From NCBI GenBank assembly GCA_025459265.1, contig JALOQX010000005.1, positions 1-64,000 on the forward strand: a stretch of 64,000 nt of DNA, read 5' to 3'. Positions 1 through 7,884 of this stretch are shown piece by piece. Source of the DNA: Pirellulaceae bacterium. Its GTDB lineage: Bacteria > Planctomycetota > Planctomycetia > Pirellulales > Pirellulaceae. The notes beneath the pieces were generated by a model, which did no database searches, was not told the DNA's origin, and saw only the letters and a program-made list of their open reading frames with translations. The first letter of the stretch is position 1, and every line of letters begins with the position of its first letter. The position numbers and the translations under genes are program-made.

Positions 1-228
1 GACGTGCAGGGGCGCGCGTGTCAGATCGTCATGGTACCGACGGCACCCGTTCCGTTCGGCGGCGCGTTGCTGCTGGTGCCCGCCGACTGCGTGCAGTCCG
101 CAGAAATGTCGGTCGACGGACTGATGAGCATCTACGTATCAATGGGAGTGTCCGCCCCACAGTTCATGAAACTCACCCCGCCCCCCGCCGATCCACAGGC
201 CACAACCCTGCCCGAAGCCGCGGGCTAA
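1..228 (+). CDS. DUF502 family membrane protein, C-terminal fragment (cut by the left edge)
   Basis: Only the last 75 codons are present; the frame is open to base 1, so the gene begins outside the window. The residues include a run resembling VMVPTAPVPFGGALLLVP followed by a segment ending in SMGV, which is the typical end of DUF502 proteins (several transmembrane segments at the N-terminus, absent here, then a conserved extracytoplasmic domain of unknown role). The tail after residue 55 is Pro/Thr-rich. It is transcribed toward the small minus-strand gene at 379-594. The family assignment rests on this short stretch alone. Confidence 0.65.
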   Translation, partial: DVQGRACQIVMVPTAPVPFGGALLLVPADCVQSAEMSVDGLMSIYVSMGVSAPQFMKLTPPPADPQATTLPEAAG

Positions 229-378
229 GGCGCGAGCAGCTGACCGCCGTGAAACGCGGCCGTGACGCGGCGAGCTGCCAGGTCCGAGCGCATCGCACGA
301 CGGAAACGAGACGGGCCGTGTGCCGAGATTCCGCGGGGAAGTGCGACACCTGGCGCGCGCACGGCCCTCGATCCGAAG

Positions 379-594
379 TCATCCCCGTGGGCGTTTCAAG
401 ACCGCGCAGTAGTCGGCCCCGCGCCGCGCGCGCAATGTCTTGACCGGTGCCGCCGCGTCACCGCTCGCTTCGCGCGACAGATGTACCAACTCCCAACCCT
501 CGGCACCCAAGCGGGACAACAGCACGCGCAGCGGCTCAGTCCCGCTCACCTCTTCCACCACGTAGTCCCACACCTGGACGATCGTCTGTTCCAT
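379..594 (-). CDS. Small conserved hypothetical protein (71 aa), DUF4177-like
   Basis: A 71-residue soluble protein with a pattern of the DUF4177 type: an N-terminal strand (QVWDYVVEE), a central helix, the motif LGAEGWELVHLS and a basic C-terminus ending in a strand (ADYCAVLKR). The start has a good ribosome binding site (GAGAGGAG, about 9 nt before ATG). It is the last gene of the leftward run and lies 67 bp downstream of coaB. Its function is unknown; members of this family are usually small standalone proteins. The family call is by motif resemblance only. Confidence 0.6.
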   Translation of the reverse strand: MEQTIVQVWDYVVEEVSGTEPLRVLLSRLGAEGWELVHLSREASGDAAAPVKTLRARRGADYCAVLKRPRG

Positions 595-661
595 TTCAGG
601 CTCCTCTCAATACTCAAGGATAGGTCACGCGCCGGTCGTGGGAGCGCGTGCACCGGGCGAG

Positions 662-1339
662 CTAACCCGGCAGAGGGGGGGCGGGCGAGCGGGGAGGCGG
701 AGGGTGAGGCTGGTCCATCAGATCGCGCTGGATGATCGCCAGAATATCCTGGGCCAGGGCGGTTTTCGGACCTTCGCGCCGCAGTCGTATGGTGCCGCTG
801 CGATCGAGGATTTCCACGCTGGCATCAGCGGTGTCGATGGCCTGCGGACCGTTCAGGACGATGAGATTGCAGCTCTTGCGCTCGAGTTTGACCAGGGCCC
901 GGATATGTCGATCCGAGGTTTCCAGAGCGAAGCCGACGATCCACTGGGCGGGCCGTTTGGTGGCGGCGAGGGTCGCGACGATATCGGGGGTTTCGACCAG
1001 CTCAAGACGCAGCGGCTGACCTGTTTTGCTGATTTTCTCTCGGCGGATGCGCTCCGGGCGGTAGTCACACGGTGCGGCGGTGGCGATGATGCCGTCGCAG
1101 GACGGGAATTCCGCCTGGCACGCTTCGAGCATCTCGCGCGTGGTGACTACGGGGACGACGCGTGCGGCTGCGGGATAGCGGATATGGACGGGGCCCGACA
1201 CGATTACGACGTCGTGGCCGGCCGCCAGCGTTGCGTCGGCGAGGGCACAACCCATCCGCCCGCTCGACGCGTTGGTCAGGAAACGCACGGGATCGAGGTA
1301 CTCACGGGTTGGACCGGACGTAATGAGGATGCGGGCCAT
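662..1339 (-). CDS. coaB: Phosphopantothenate-cysteine ligase (CoaB domain as a separate protein)
   Basis: It joins cysteine to 4'-phosphopantothenate, the second step of coenzyme A synthesis after pantothenate kinase. The 225 residues match the DFP/CoaB half of the usual bifunctional CoaBC: ITSGPTREYLDPVRFLTN with SSGRMG near residues 6-31, then the variable middle and an Ala-Ala-Pro-Cys-Asp-Tyr segment around 107-112, and a Lys-rich KISKTG stretch. The last 20 residues are Pro-rich. It follows coaC by 38 bp on the same strand, so the two activities are encoded by separate adjacent genes instead of one fusion. The call is firm. Confidence 0.9.
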   Translation of the reverse strand: MARILITSGPTREYLDPVRFLTNASSGRMGCALADATLAAGHDVVIVSGPVHIRYPAAARVVPVVTTREMLEACQAEFPSCDGIIATAAPCDYRPERIRREKISKTGQPLRLELVETPDIVATLAATKRPAQWIVGFALETSDRHIRALVKLERKSCNLIVLNGPQAIDTADASVEILDRSGTIRLRREGPKTALAQDILAIIQRDLMDQPHPPPPRSPAPPLPG

Positions 1340-1377
1340 ACGTGGCGGGTCCGTGACGTGGTCTGGGCGGTGACGTC

Positions 1378-1926
1378 TCAGTGCATCGCACCCAGAGCCG
1401 TCTCGATGGCGTGTTGTATGCGATCCGGCTCAGCCATACGTCCCGGTCCCTGGCGGCGGCAGCTGAGCCAGCCATCATCGGGCACGAGAATGGTGACTCC
1501 GTCGTCGCGCAGCTGGGCGACGTTGCGCTGGACAACGGGTTTGGCCCACATGTCGGGATTCATGGCCGGGGCGACCAGGACCGGGCCGGCGAACGAGAGA
1601 TAGAGAGTGGACACGAGATCGTCCGCCAGGCCGTGGGCGGCTTTCGCCAGGAAGTCGGCCGTGGCGGGGGCCACACAGAGCAATTCCGCGCGCTGGGCCA
1701 GCACGATATGTGCGCCCAGGGGAAACAGATCGGACTGAAAGACGTCGGTGGCGACCGGCCGACCGGTGAGCGCCGCGAGCGTCGCGGGGCCGACGAACGC
1801 TTGGGCGGCGCGGGTCATGGCGACGCTCACGCGGGCGCCGGCCTGGACCAGTTGGCTGACCAGCGCGGCGGTTTTGTACGCCGCAATGCCGCCGGTGATG
1901 GCGATGAGCACTTCGCGGTCTTTCAT
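1378..1926 (-). CDS. coaC: Phosphopantothenoylcysteine decarboxylase (CoaC flavoprotein)
   Basis: An FMN-dependent decarboxylase that makes 4'-phosphopantetheine. Visible family marks in the 182 residues are the flavin-binding N-terminus (ITGGIAAYK, 10-18), the active-site histidine in GAHIVLAQRA (H73), the PAMN motif (120-123) and the substrate-recognition cysteine in GWLSC (C156) followed by GPGRM. The length equals the CoaC half of CoaBC. It is 18 bp downstream of rpoZ, with coaB next. The rpoZ-coaC proximity matches the gmk-rpoZ-dfp order common in bacteria. Confidence 0.93.
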   Translation of the reverse strand: MKDREVLIAITGGIAAYKTAALVSQLVQAGARVSVAMTRAAQAFVGPATLAALTGRPVATDVFQSDLFPLGAHIVLAQRAELLCVAPATADFLAKAAHGLADDLVSTLYLSFAGPVLVAPAMNPDMWAKPVVQRNVAQLRDDGVTILVPDDGWLSCRRQGPGRMAEPDRIQHAIETALGAMH

Positions 1927-1944
1927 GGACGCACTTGCACTGGC

Positions 1945-2208
1945 TCAGATGTCCATCGGATTGAACTCGGGCGCCCCGCCCCCTTCCGGCAGCTCACCGG
2001 TGATCTTTACCTCGTTCGACGTATCCAGGTAGATTTTGTCCTGGACGATTTCCTGCAAGACCACGGCCATCTTGTCGCTGGTGTCGAGGTCGACCAGCGC
2101 CCGGCTGCCGGCGTTGAGTTGGACCAGGCGTTTCTGGATCAAAGTTGAGAGTTTGAACCGACCGCCGACCTTGTTGACGATGGCTTCTTCTTTGAGCTCT
2201 TCGAGCAT
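1945..2208 (-). CDS. rpoZ: RNA polymerase omega subunit
   Basis: 87 residues beginning MLEELKEEAIVNKVGGRF with the helical core FKLSTLIQKRLVQLN typical of omega, which helps assemble beta-prime into RNA polymerase. The open frame extends 11 codons further upstream, but the ATG at 2208 is preferred because it sits 4 nt after the gmk stop codon with GGAG just upstream. The C-terminal 35 residues (KIYLDTSNEVKITG and beyond) form an acidic, Gly/Pro-rich extension. The position between gmk and coaC supports the call independently of the sequence. Confidence 0.85.
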   Translation of the reverse strand: MLEELKEEAIVNKVGGRFKLSTLIQKRLVQLNAGSRALVDLDTSDKMAVVLQEIVQDKIYLDTSNEVKITGELPEGGGAPEFNPMDI

Positions 2209-2212
2209 CAGG

Positions 2213-2788
2213 CTATTCTCCGCAACGTCGCAAAATGGCACAGATTTCCGCCACGGCCCGTTCGACCGTATCGTTGATCACTTCGTACTGGTAGCGTGCC
2301 CGGCAGCGCATTTCGGCTTGGGCCACGTCCAGGCGGCGCCGATACGACTCATCGGTCTCCGTGCCGCGTGCCCGCAGCCGCCGCTCGAGTTCCTCCCACG
2401 ATCCGGGATGGAGAAAGATCGTCACGGCGTCCGGCACTTGGTCCACCACGGCTCGGGCACCTTCCACGTCGATTTCCAACAGTACCCATTTGCCCGCTTG
2501 CTGACCAGTGGCGACTTCGCTGCGCAGGGTGCCATACCAGTCGCCGCGTCCGAAGACTTCCTTGCACTCCAGGAACGCGTCCTCCGCCCGCAGCCGGGCG
2601 AACTCGTCGTGAGACAGGAAGTAGTAGTGCACGCCGTTCTGCTCGCCGGGACGAGGCCGCCGCGTGGTGGCCGAGACGCTTCGCTGCAGCGGGAGCGGGC
2701 AATCCGCCAGCAACCGCTGGACGACAGTCGATTTGCCGGCCCCGGACGGACCGGACAGGATGACCAATTTGCCGACTTCCGCGCTCAT
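2213..2788 (-). CDS. gmk: Guanylate kinase
   Basis: It phosphorylates GMP to GDP. The 191 residues carry the P-loop GPSGAGKST (13-21), the guanylate-binding SVSATTRRPRPGE region, GVHYYF and the LLEIDVEGA core typical of the family; length is normal. Its ATG overlaps the stop of the upstream yicC (ATGA, 4-bp overlap) and it is followed after 4 nt by rpoZ, so the three genes are very likely translated from one message. The yicC-gmk-rpoZ order is widespread in bacteria. Confidence 0.96.
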   Translation of the reverse strand: MSAEVGKLVILSGPSGAGKSTVVQRLLADCPLPLQRSVSATTRRPRPGEQNGVHYYFLSHDEFARLRAEDAFLECKEVFGRGDWYGTLRSEVATGQQAGKWVLLEIDVEGARAVVDQVPDAVTIFLHPGSWEELERRLRARGTETDESYRRRLDVAQAEMRCRARYQYEVINDTVERAVAEICAILRRCGE

Positions 2789-3669
2789 TCGATGTTCTGA
2801 ATCATCTCCCGCATGCGTTCGATCAGCGCCTTGATCTCCACGACGTGCCCGGCGATCGCGGCGTCATTGGCCTTGGACCCGATCGTATTGGCCTCCCGGA
2901 ACATCTCTTGCGTCAGGAAATCCAGCTTGCGGCCGGTGCTGTCGGGTGCGTCGGTGAACCCGAGGAACTGGTCGAGATGGGTTCGCAGGCGGAAGAGCTC
3001 TTCGGAAATATCGCTCCGCTCGGCGAAGGTCGCGACCTCGCGGATCACCTCGGCCGGTTCCACTTGGGTGTCGTATTCGCCCAGCAGCTTATTGAGCCGC
3101 TCGGTGAGTCGCGTGCGATAGGCTTCGGCGACCTGCGGGGCGCGCTCGGCGATGCGATCCAGCTGGTCGCGGATCAGCTGGCAGTTGCGGCAGAGGTCGG
3201 CGGCCATGGCCTGCCCCTCGTCTCGCCGCATGACATCGAGGCGGTCCAGGGCCTGCAGCAGCGCCTGCCGACACACCTCCCAATCGGCCTCGGCGTCCGC
3301 CGGGTTCAAGGCCTGCTCGCTGATCACGCCGGGCAGAGGCAAGAGGGTCTCGAGCTGCAGCGGCGCCGCCGTCGCCTGCGCCAGGCGAAACGCCTCGAGT
3401 TGCCGGCAGTAGGCGTCAAGCACCGTGGTATTGAGGCGGTACCGATCGGGCGCGATCTCGCGGTCGATCTGCACCGACACCTGGACCGTGCCGCGGCGGA
3501 TGCGTTCCCGCACGACGGCTTCGATCCGCGGTTCCCAGGTCAGGCAGCCCTCGCTGCCCCGCATGGTCAGCTTGAAGTAGCGGCTGTTCAGTGTGCGCAG
3601 CTCGACGGAAACGGCCACATTGTGCGCGTGCCACTGAGCATCACCTTGGCCGGTCATGCTTAAGAGCAA
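2785..3669 (-). CDS. yicC: YicC/YloC family endoribonuclease
   Basis: A 294-residue protein with the family signature at its start (LLSMTGQG), a conserved N-terminal domain (VELRTLNSRYFKL, RGTVQVSV) and the C-terminal DUF1732 half (RKLDFLTQEMFREANTIGSK, then KALIERMREMIQNIE at the end). YicC-type proteins are reported RNases that affect small RNA turnover. The start is probably TTG at 3669, because family members have three or four residues before SMTG and GGAG lies about 10 nt upstream; the ATG four codons in is the alternative. It overlaps gmk by 4 bp. Confidence 0.88.
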   Translation of the reverse strand: MLLSMTGQGDAQWHAHNVAVSVELRTLNSRYFKLTMRGSEGCLTWEPRIEAVVRERIRRGTVQVSVQIDREIAPDRYRLNTTVLDAYCRQLEAFRLAQATAAPLQLETLLPLPGVISEQALNPADAEADWEVCRQALLQALDRLDVMRRDEGQAMAADLCRNCQLIRDQLDRIAERAPQVAEAYRTRLTERLNKLLGEYDTQVEPAEVIREVATFAERSDISEELFRLRTHLDQFLGFTDAPDSTGRKLDFLTQEMFREANTIGSKANDAAIAGHVVEIKALIERMREMIQNIE

Positions 3670-3774
3670 GGCTGCTGCACTCCTTGGATTAGGAGAACGG
3701 TGGCCCGCCGGCCCGTGGGCGCCGCCCGCGACAGGCGGTTCCGGGGCGAGTCGGTCGGGGAACCGCCCGGACGG

Positions 3775-4254
3775 CTACTGGGGCGCTTCGGCCGGTGGAT
3801 CGGACGCCGGCGGGGCTGCGGGACCACCGGGTGTTGTGCTGCCGGGCGTCGTGCCGGGAGCGGTTGCGTCGGTGGCCCCTTTGGCAGCCGGCAGGTCCTG
3901 CGGGGTGGTCGGTGTCGTCTCACCACCTGACTTGGCTGTGCTCGAATCGCTCGACCGCGTGGTGAACTCGGTGCCTTCGCCACCGCCACTTCCGCCGCTT
4001 CGGGCACTGCTGGATTGCGGATTCATGACCAGGATGGCGAGCAGGCAGAGCAGGATCCACACGGTGGCGACGACGATCGTGATGCGGGTGAACAGGTCGC
4101 CCGCTTTGGTTCCGAACGCGCTCTGTCCCCCCATGCCTCCCAGGGCGCCGGACAGGCCGCCGCCGCGCCCGCGCTGAACCAGGATCAGCAGAATCAGGAA
4201 CAAGGCGATGCTGAAAAGCAGGACACCGAACAATACGGACCAGAAGGCGTTCAT
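3775..4254 (-). CDS. secG: Preprotein translocase subunit SecG
   Basis: A small inner-membrane subunit of the SecYEG channel. The 159 residues show two hydrophobic helices (about 4-27 and 57-79) separated by a Gly-rich loop ([21 protein letters not shown]) with the conserved QSAFG segment. A long low-complexity Ser/Thr/Gly/Pro/Ala tail from residue 82 to the end roughly doubles the usual length. It is downstream of tpiA by 72 bp; tpiA-secG adjacency is common in bacteria and supports the call. Confidence 0.92.
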   Translation of the reverse strand: MNAFWSVLFGVLLFSIALFLILLILVQRGRGGGLSGALGGMGGQSAFGTKAGDLFTRITIVVATVWILLCLLAILVMNPQSSSARSGGSGGGEGTEFTTRSSDSSTAKSGGETTPTTPQDLPAAKGATDATAPGTTPGSTTPGGPAAPPASDPPAEAPQ

Positions 4255-4326
4255 GGCACGATACTTCCTTCACCCACCCTCGGCGGAACTCCGCGTTGCG
4301 CCTCCGGGCCAGGGGCGCAGCGGCCG

Positions 4327-5088
4327 CTACGACCGTGGGGCCCCCGCGGCAATCCCGAGAAAACTCGCGGCTTGCAGCGATGCGCCGCCGACCAGTGCGC
4401 CGTCGATATTCGGTTGCGACAACAGCGCCGCCGCGTTGTCGGGCTTGACACTCCCACCATACTGGATCCGCACCGCTTCCGCGACGGCGGCATTGTAGCG
4501 GGTGGCCAGCAGCCTGCGAAGGTCGGCATGGACCGCCTCCGCCTGCTCAGGTGTGGCGACCCTGCCGGTGCCGATCGCCCAGACCGGCTCGTAGGCGATC
4601 ACGATCCGCTGCATCTGGTCGGCCGACAGGCCGGCCAGGGATCCGGCACATTGCCCTTCGACCACGCTCCCGGTCTGTCCCGCCTCCCGCTGCGCCAGCG
4701 TCTCGCCCACGCAGACAATCGGCGTGAGTCCCGCCTGGAGCGCCGCCAGCACCTTGCGGTTGATCTCGGCATCGGTTTCCCCCAGGATGTGCCGCCGTTC
4801 ACTGTGCCCCAGAATGACGTACTGGCAGCGCAGGTCGACGAGCATGCTCGCGCTGATCTCCCCGGTAAACGCGCCCAGCGGCTCGAAGTACATGTTTTGC
4901 GCACCGAGCGCGACGGACGTGTCGCGCACGACGGCACTCACCGCGTCCAAGTACACACTGGGAGGGCAGACGGCCAGGTCCGCGTGGGCGATCCGCGCGG
5001 CTCCGTCCACGATGCTCTGGGCCAGCGCCACGGCCTCGCGCCGGGTCAGGTGCATCTTCCAGTTGCCTGCGACCAGAGGGCGTCTCAC
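4327..5088 (-). CDS. tpiA: Triosephosphate isomerase
   Basis: It interconverts dihydroxyacetone phosphate and glyceraldehyde 3-phosphate in glycolysis and gluconeogenesis. The 253 residues include the substrate lysine in AGNWKM (K11), the catalytic histidine in ILGHSERR, the catalytic glutamate in [12 protein letters not shown] and the phosphate-gripping [11 protein letters not shown] near the C-terminus. All key residues and the length are normal. The GTG start at 5088 overlaps the stop codon of aroF (GTGA), suggesting coupled translation. Confidence 0.97.
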   Translation of the reverse strand: MRRPLVAGNWKMHLTRREAVALAQSIVDGAARIAHADLAVCPPSVYLDAVSAVVRDTSVALGAQNMYFEPLGAFTGEISASMLVDLRCQYVILGHSERRHILGETDAEINRKVLAALQAGLTPIVCVGETLAQREAGQTGSVVEGQCAGSLAGLSADQMQRIVIAYEPVWAIGTGRVATPEQAEAVHADLRRLLATRYNAAVAEAVRIQYGGSVKPDNAAALLSQPNIDGALVGGASLQAASFLGIAAGAPRS

Positions 5089-6125
5089 GAGTGGGTCTCC
5101 TGTTGCGAGTCAAGCGTGGTTCCCATCACCGCGGCGAGCCGGCGGATCTGGACGACGAGATCGGCGTACTGTGCCGGAAGCAGCGCCTGCGCCCCGTCGG
5201 ATTTCGCCTCCTCGGGCCGGTCATGCACCTCGATGTGCACACCATCGGCGCCCGCGGCGACACCGGCCAGAGCGCAGGGCGGGATCAGCGCGGGCTGCCC
5301 GGTGGCATGGCTGGGGTCGACGATAATCGGCAGATGCGACAGCTGTTTGACGGCGGCGACGGTCGCCACGTCGAACAGATTCCGCGCGATCTGCACGTCA
5401 AACCCGCGGACCCCGCGCTCGCACAACACGACCCGCGGATTGCCTTGCGAGAGAATGTACTCCGCACTCATCAGCAGATCGGTCACCGTGGCGCTCATGC
5501 CGCGCTTGAGCAGCACCGGTTTCTGCACTCGGCCCACTTCCTTGAGCAGCACGAAGTTCTGCATGTTGCGGGCGCCGACCTGCAGCATGTCGGCATATCG
5601 GTCGACCAGTTCGACACACCGCGGGTCGGTCACTTCGGTCACCACCGGCATCTGGTGCGCGTCACCGGCCTCGCGCAACAGCCGCAAGCCGTCCTCTTCC
5701 AGGCCTTGGAACGAATAGGGACTGGTCCGCGGCTTGAAGGCGCCGCCGCGGAGAAGGTGCGCCCCGGCGGCATGGACCGCGGCCGCGATCCGCCGCATCT
5801 GGTCGTGGCTCTCCACGGCGCACGGACCGGCAATCAGCGCGAGGTGACCGCCGCCGATCTTCACGCCGCCGACCTCCACAATGCTCGGCCGGGGATGCGC
5901 TTCCCGACTGGCGAGTTTGTAGGGGGGCAATACCGGGATGACGTCCTGCACGCCTGGCAGCGCCCGCAACGGCTCGAACTGCACCCGCTCTTCATCACCG
6001 ATGATCCCGATGATCGTGCGGTACGTGCCGCGGCTCAGGTGCGCCTGGAGCCCCAACGACTGAATTCGCTCGACCACGTGCTGAATCTGCTCGTCAGCCA
6101 CGTCGGGTTTGAGGATCACGATCAC
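5085..6125 (-). CDS. aroF: 3-deoxy-7-phosphoheptulonate (DAHP) synthase, AroF/KDOP-type fold
   Basis: It condenses phosphoenolpyruvate and erythrose 4-phosphate in the first shikimate-pathway step. The 346 residues start with the ferredoxin-like regulatory domain of the type I-beta subfamily (about 1-70, beginning [19 protein letters not shown]), followed by the catalytic barrel with [31 protein letters not shown] and DPSHATGQ. The start codon is GTG. It is placed between pheA (212 bp upstream) and tpiA (4-bp overlap), consistent with aromatic amino acid synthesis. Feedback control by the N-terminal domain is known in the family and inferred here. Confidence 0.95.
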   Translation of the reverse strand: MIVILKPDVADEQIQHVVERIQSLGLQAHLSRGTYRTIIGIIGDEERVQFEPLRALPGVQDVIPVLPPYKLASREAHPRPSIVEVGGVKIGGGHLALIAGPCAVESHDQMRRIAAAVHAAGAHLLRGGAFKPRTSPYSFQGLEEDGLRLLREAGDAHQMPVVTEVTDPRCVELVDRYADMLQVGARNMQNFVLLKEVGRVQKPVLLKRGMSATVTDLLMSAEYILSQGNPRVVLCERGVRGFDVQIARNLFDVATVAAVKQLSHLPIIVDPSHATGQPALIPPCALAGVAAGADGVHIEVHDRPEEAKSDGAQALLPAQYADLVVQIRRLAAVMGTTLDSQQETHS

Positions 6126-6336
6126 GGCGGACAGCCCGAGGAGGAGAGGGAATCCGATACGCCACGGCGGTTCCCCCGCGAGTCGCCACCCGCGGGACCG
6201 CGCAGTCTAAACGACCGTGCCCGGTTCGGCAACTGCCCCGACGGGCGGTCCGGGGGCTGGGGCCGCCGCGCCGCCGGCGGTGGCCGGAGGCCAACAGCGC
6301 GAGGACGTGCCTCGTCCGCCTGCGCGGGACCGCGCG

Positions 6337-7464
6337 TCACTCCACCGGCGCGGTGGCCGGGTAGGAGCCGAGGACTTCGAGCCGCACGGTCTTGCGGGCC
6401 AGGGAGGCCAGCGCCCGCTGCGCACGGGCGTCACCGGGATGCCCCTGGAACTCGACAAAGAACAGATACTCGTTGGGCGTATCCGGCATAGGGAAGGACT
6501 CGATCCAGGTGAGGTTGAGGCGGTTGCGTTTGAAGACGGCCGTGGCATCGGCCAGCGCGCCGGGCTGGTGCGGCAGCTCGAACATCAGCGCCGTCTTGTC
6601 GTTGCCGGTCCGCCGCGGGGTATGGTCCCCGATGACGGCGAAGCGCGTGACGTTGTGACGATTGTCCTCGATATCGGCCACAATCACGTCCAGGCCGTAG
6701 TGGAGCCCCGCCTGCCGGCTGGCGATCGCGGCGGCTCCGGGCTTGTCGGCGGCCAGGCGGGCGGCCGCCGCCGTGCTGGCCATTTCCACCATCCGCGCGT
6801 CGGGCAGGTGGCGGGCCAGCCAGGTCCGACACTGCGACAGCGCCTGCGGTTTGCTGTAGACCTCCAAGATGTCTTGTCGGCCGCACCGGCCCAACAGGCA
6901 ATGGTGGATCCGCAACTGCACCTCACCGCATACTTTCAGCGGCTGGCGGGCGAACATGTCGAGCGTGTCGGTCACGCGCCCGTCCGTGGAGTTCTCCACC
7001 GGCACCAGACCGAAGTCGGCCTGGCGGCGCGAGACCGCGTCGAACACCGCCGCGATCGTGGCCACCGGGACCAGCTCGGTGCTGCTCCCAAACCGCTCGA
7101 TCGCCGCCAAATGGCTGTAGCTGTGCTCCGGGCCCAGGTACACGACACGCAACCGACGCACCAGCGCGCGGGTGCCGCTCAAAAGCTCCCGGTATACGGC
7201 CCGCACGACGTCCTCACTCAGGGGCCCCGGATTCATCTCCCGCACTTGTCCGATACACGCTTCGTCCGCCAGCAACGCATCGGACACCGATTCGCCGACG
7301 CTGGCCCGCTGGACCCACTCGCGGTACAGGGCAGCCCGCTGGTTCATGAGCTTGATCAGCGCACGGTCAAGCCGCGCCAATTGTCTCTCGTGCGCACCGG
7401 CACCGCCGCGCTCGGCCCGCAGTTCACGGCGCGCTGAGGAGTTCGCTGGACGTTTCTTGGGCAT
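6337..7464 (-). CDS. pheA: Bifunctional chorismate mutase / prephenate dehydratase (P-protein)
   Basis: It turns chorismate into phenylpyruvate for phenylalanine synthesis. The chosen start (ATG 7464, protein MPKKRPANSS) drops 24 codons of unlikely sequence. Domains in order: basic linker; AroQ-type chorismate mutase helix (LARLDRALIKLMNQRAALY); prephenate dehydratase from VVYLGPEHSYSHLAA with VPVENSTDGRV and DNRHNVTRFAVIG; C-terminal ACT domain (KTALMFELPHQPGALADA, LTWIESFPM) for Phe feedback. No strong Shine-Dalgarno is seen. It heads the leftward run that continues with aroF. Confidence 0.95.
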   Translation of the reverse strand: MPKKRPANSSARRELRAERGGAGAHERQLARLDRALIKLMNQRAALYREWVQRASVGESVSDALLADEACIGQVREMNPGPLSEDVVRAVYRELLSGTRALVRRLRVVYLGPEHSYSHLAAIERFGSSTELVPVATIAAVFDAVSRRQADFGLVPVENSTDGRVTDTLDMFARQPLKVCGEVQLRIHHCLLGRCGRQDILEVYSKPQALSQCRTWLARHLPDARMVEMASTAAAARLAADKPGAAAIASRQAGLHYGLDVIVADIEDNRHNVTRFAVIGDHTPRRTGNDKTALMFELPHQPGALADATAVFKRNRLNLTWIESFPMPDTPNEYLFFVEFQGHPGDARAQRALASLARKTVRLEVLGSYPATAPVE

Positions 7465-7726
7465 GGTCGTTGGGTACTCGTAACCGCAAGCAGCACAAAA
7501 AGAACGCGCATGCGGAGGGCCGCCGCGGACATCCATCCGGGTGCCGCGGACCCGTGTGCCTCGTCCTTCTACCGCTCGGGCTCCCGCGTGTCAACCAATC
7601 AGCTGCCAAAATGACAGGCGGCATGTGGTGGCACCGGGCAGACGCGCGGCGCGCTTTTGGCCCTTAACACGCAACTGCTTATCTTGAAATAAGTTAGATC
7701 TTGGTCCTGGCACGCAATCGCAAAGC

Positions 7727-7742
7727 TGGCATAGTCTTTGCT
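7727..7742 (+). promoter_or_regulatory. Candidate sigma-54 (-24/-12) promoter upstream of dnaK
   Basis: TGGCATAGTCTTTGCT has the GG and GC dinucleotides with the required 10-bp spacing and TTGC at -12. It lies about 145 bp before the dnaK start in the 420-bp divergent gap between pheA (7464) and dnaK (7885). A second TGGCACG stands 17 bp upstream but without a correctly spaced -12 box. The TAGTCT within the element could instead be a sigma-70 -10 box; a TGGCAC 18 bp upstream is a poor -35. No CIRCE inverted repeat is seen in the gap. I see nothing else in it. Confidence 0.4.
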
Positions 7743-7884
7743 CTCCCTTGCCAGTCAACCCCGCTGCTGACATGGCGCACCCTGCGCCGACTGGTCTGCG
7801 GGGCGAACGGAGAGTGGCTGGCCCGGTGGTGGTGGGCCGACCCCCGGGGGTGCGACGCTGGACGACCTGGACGAGGGGACTGCA

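Noticed and set aside
7465-7884. CIRCE operator before dnaK
   Set aside because: No TTAGCACTC-N9-GAGTGCTAA pattern is visible in the gap.
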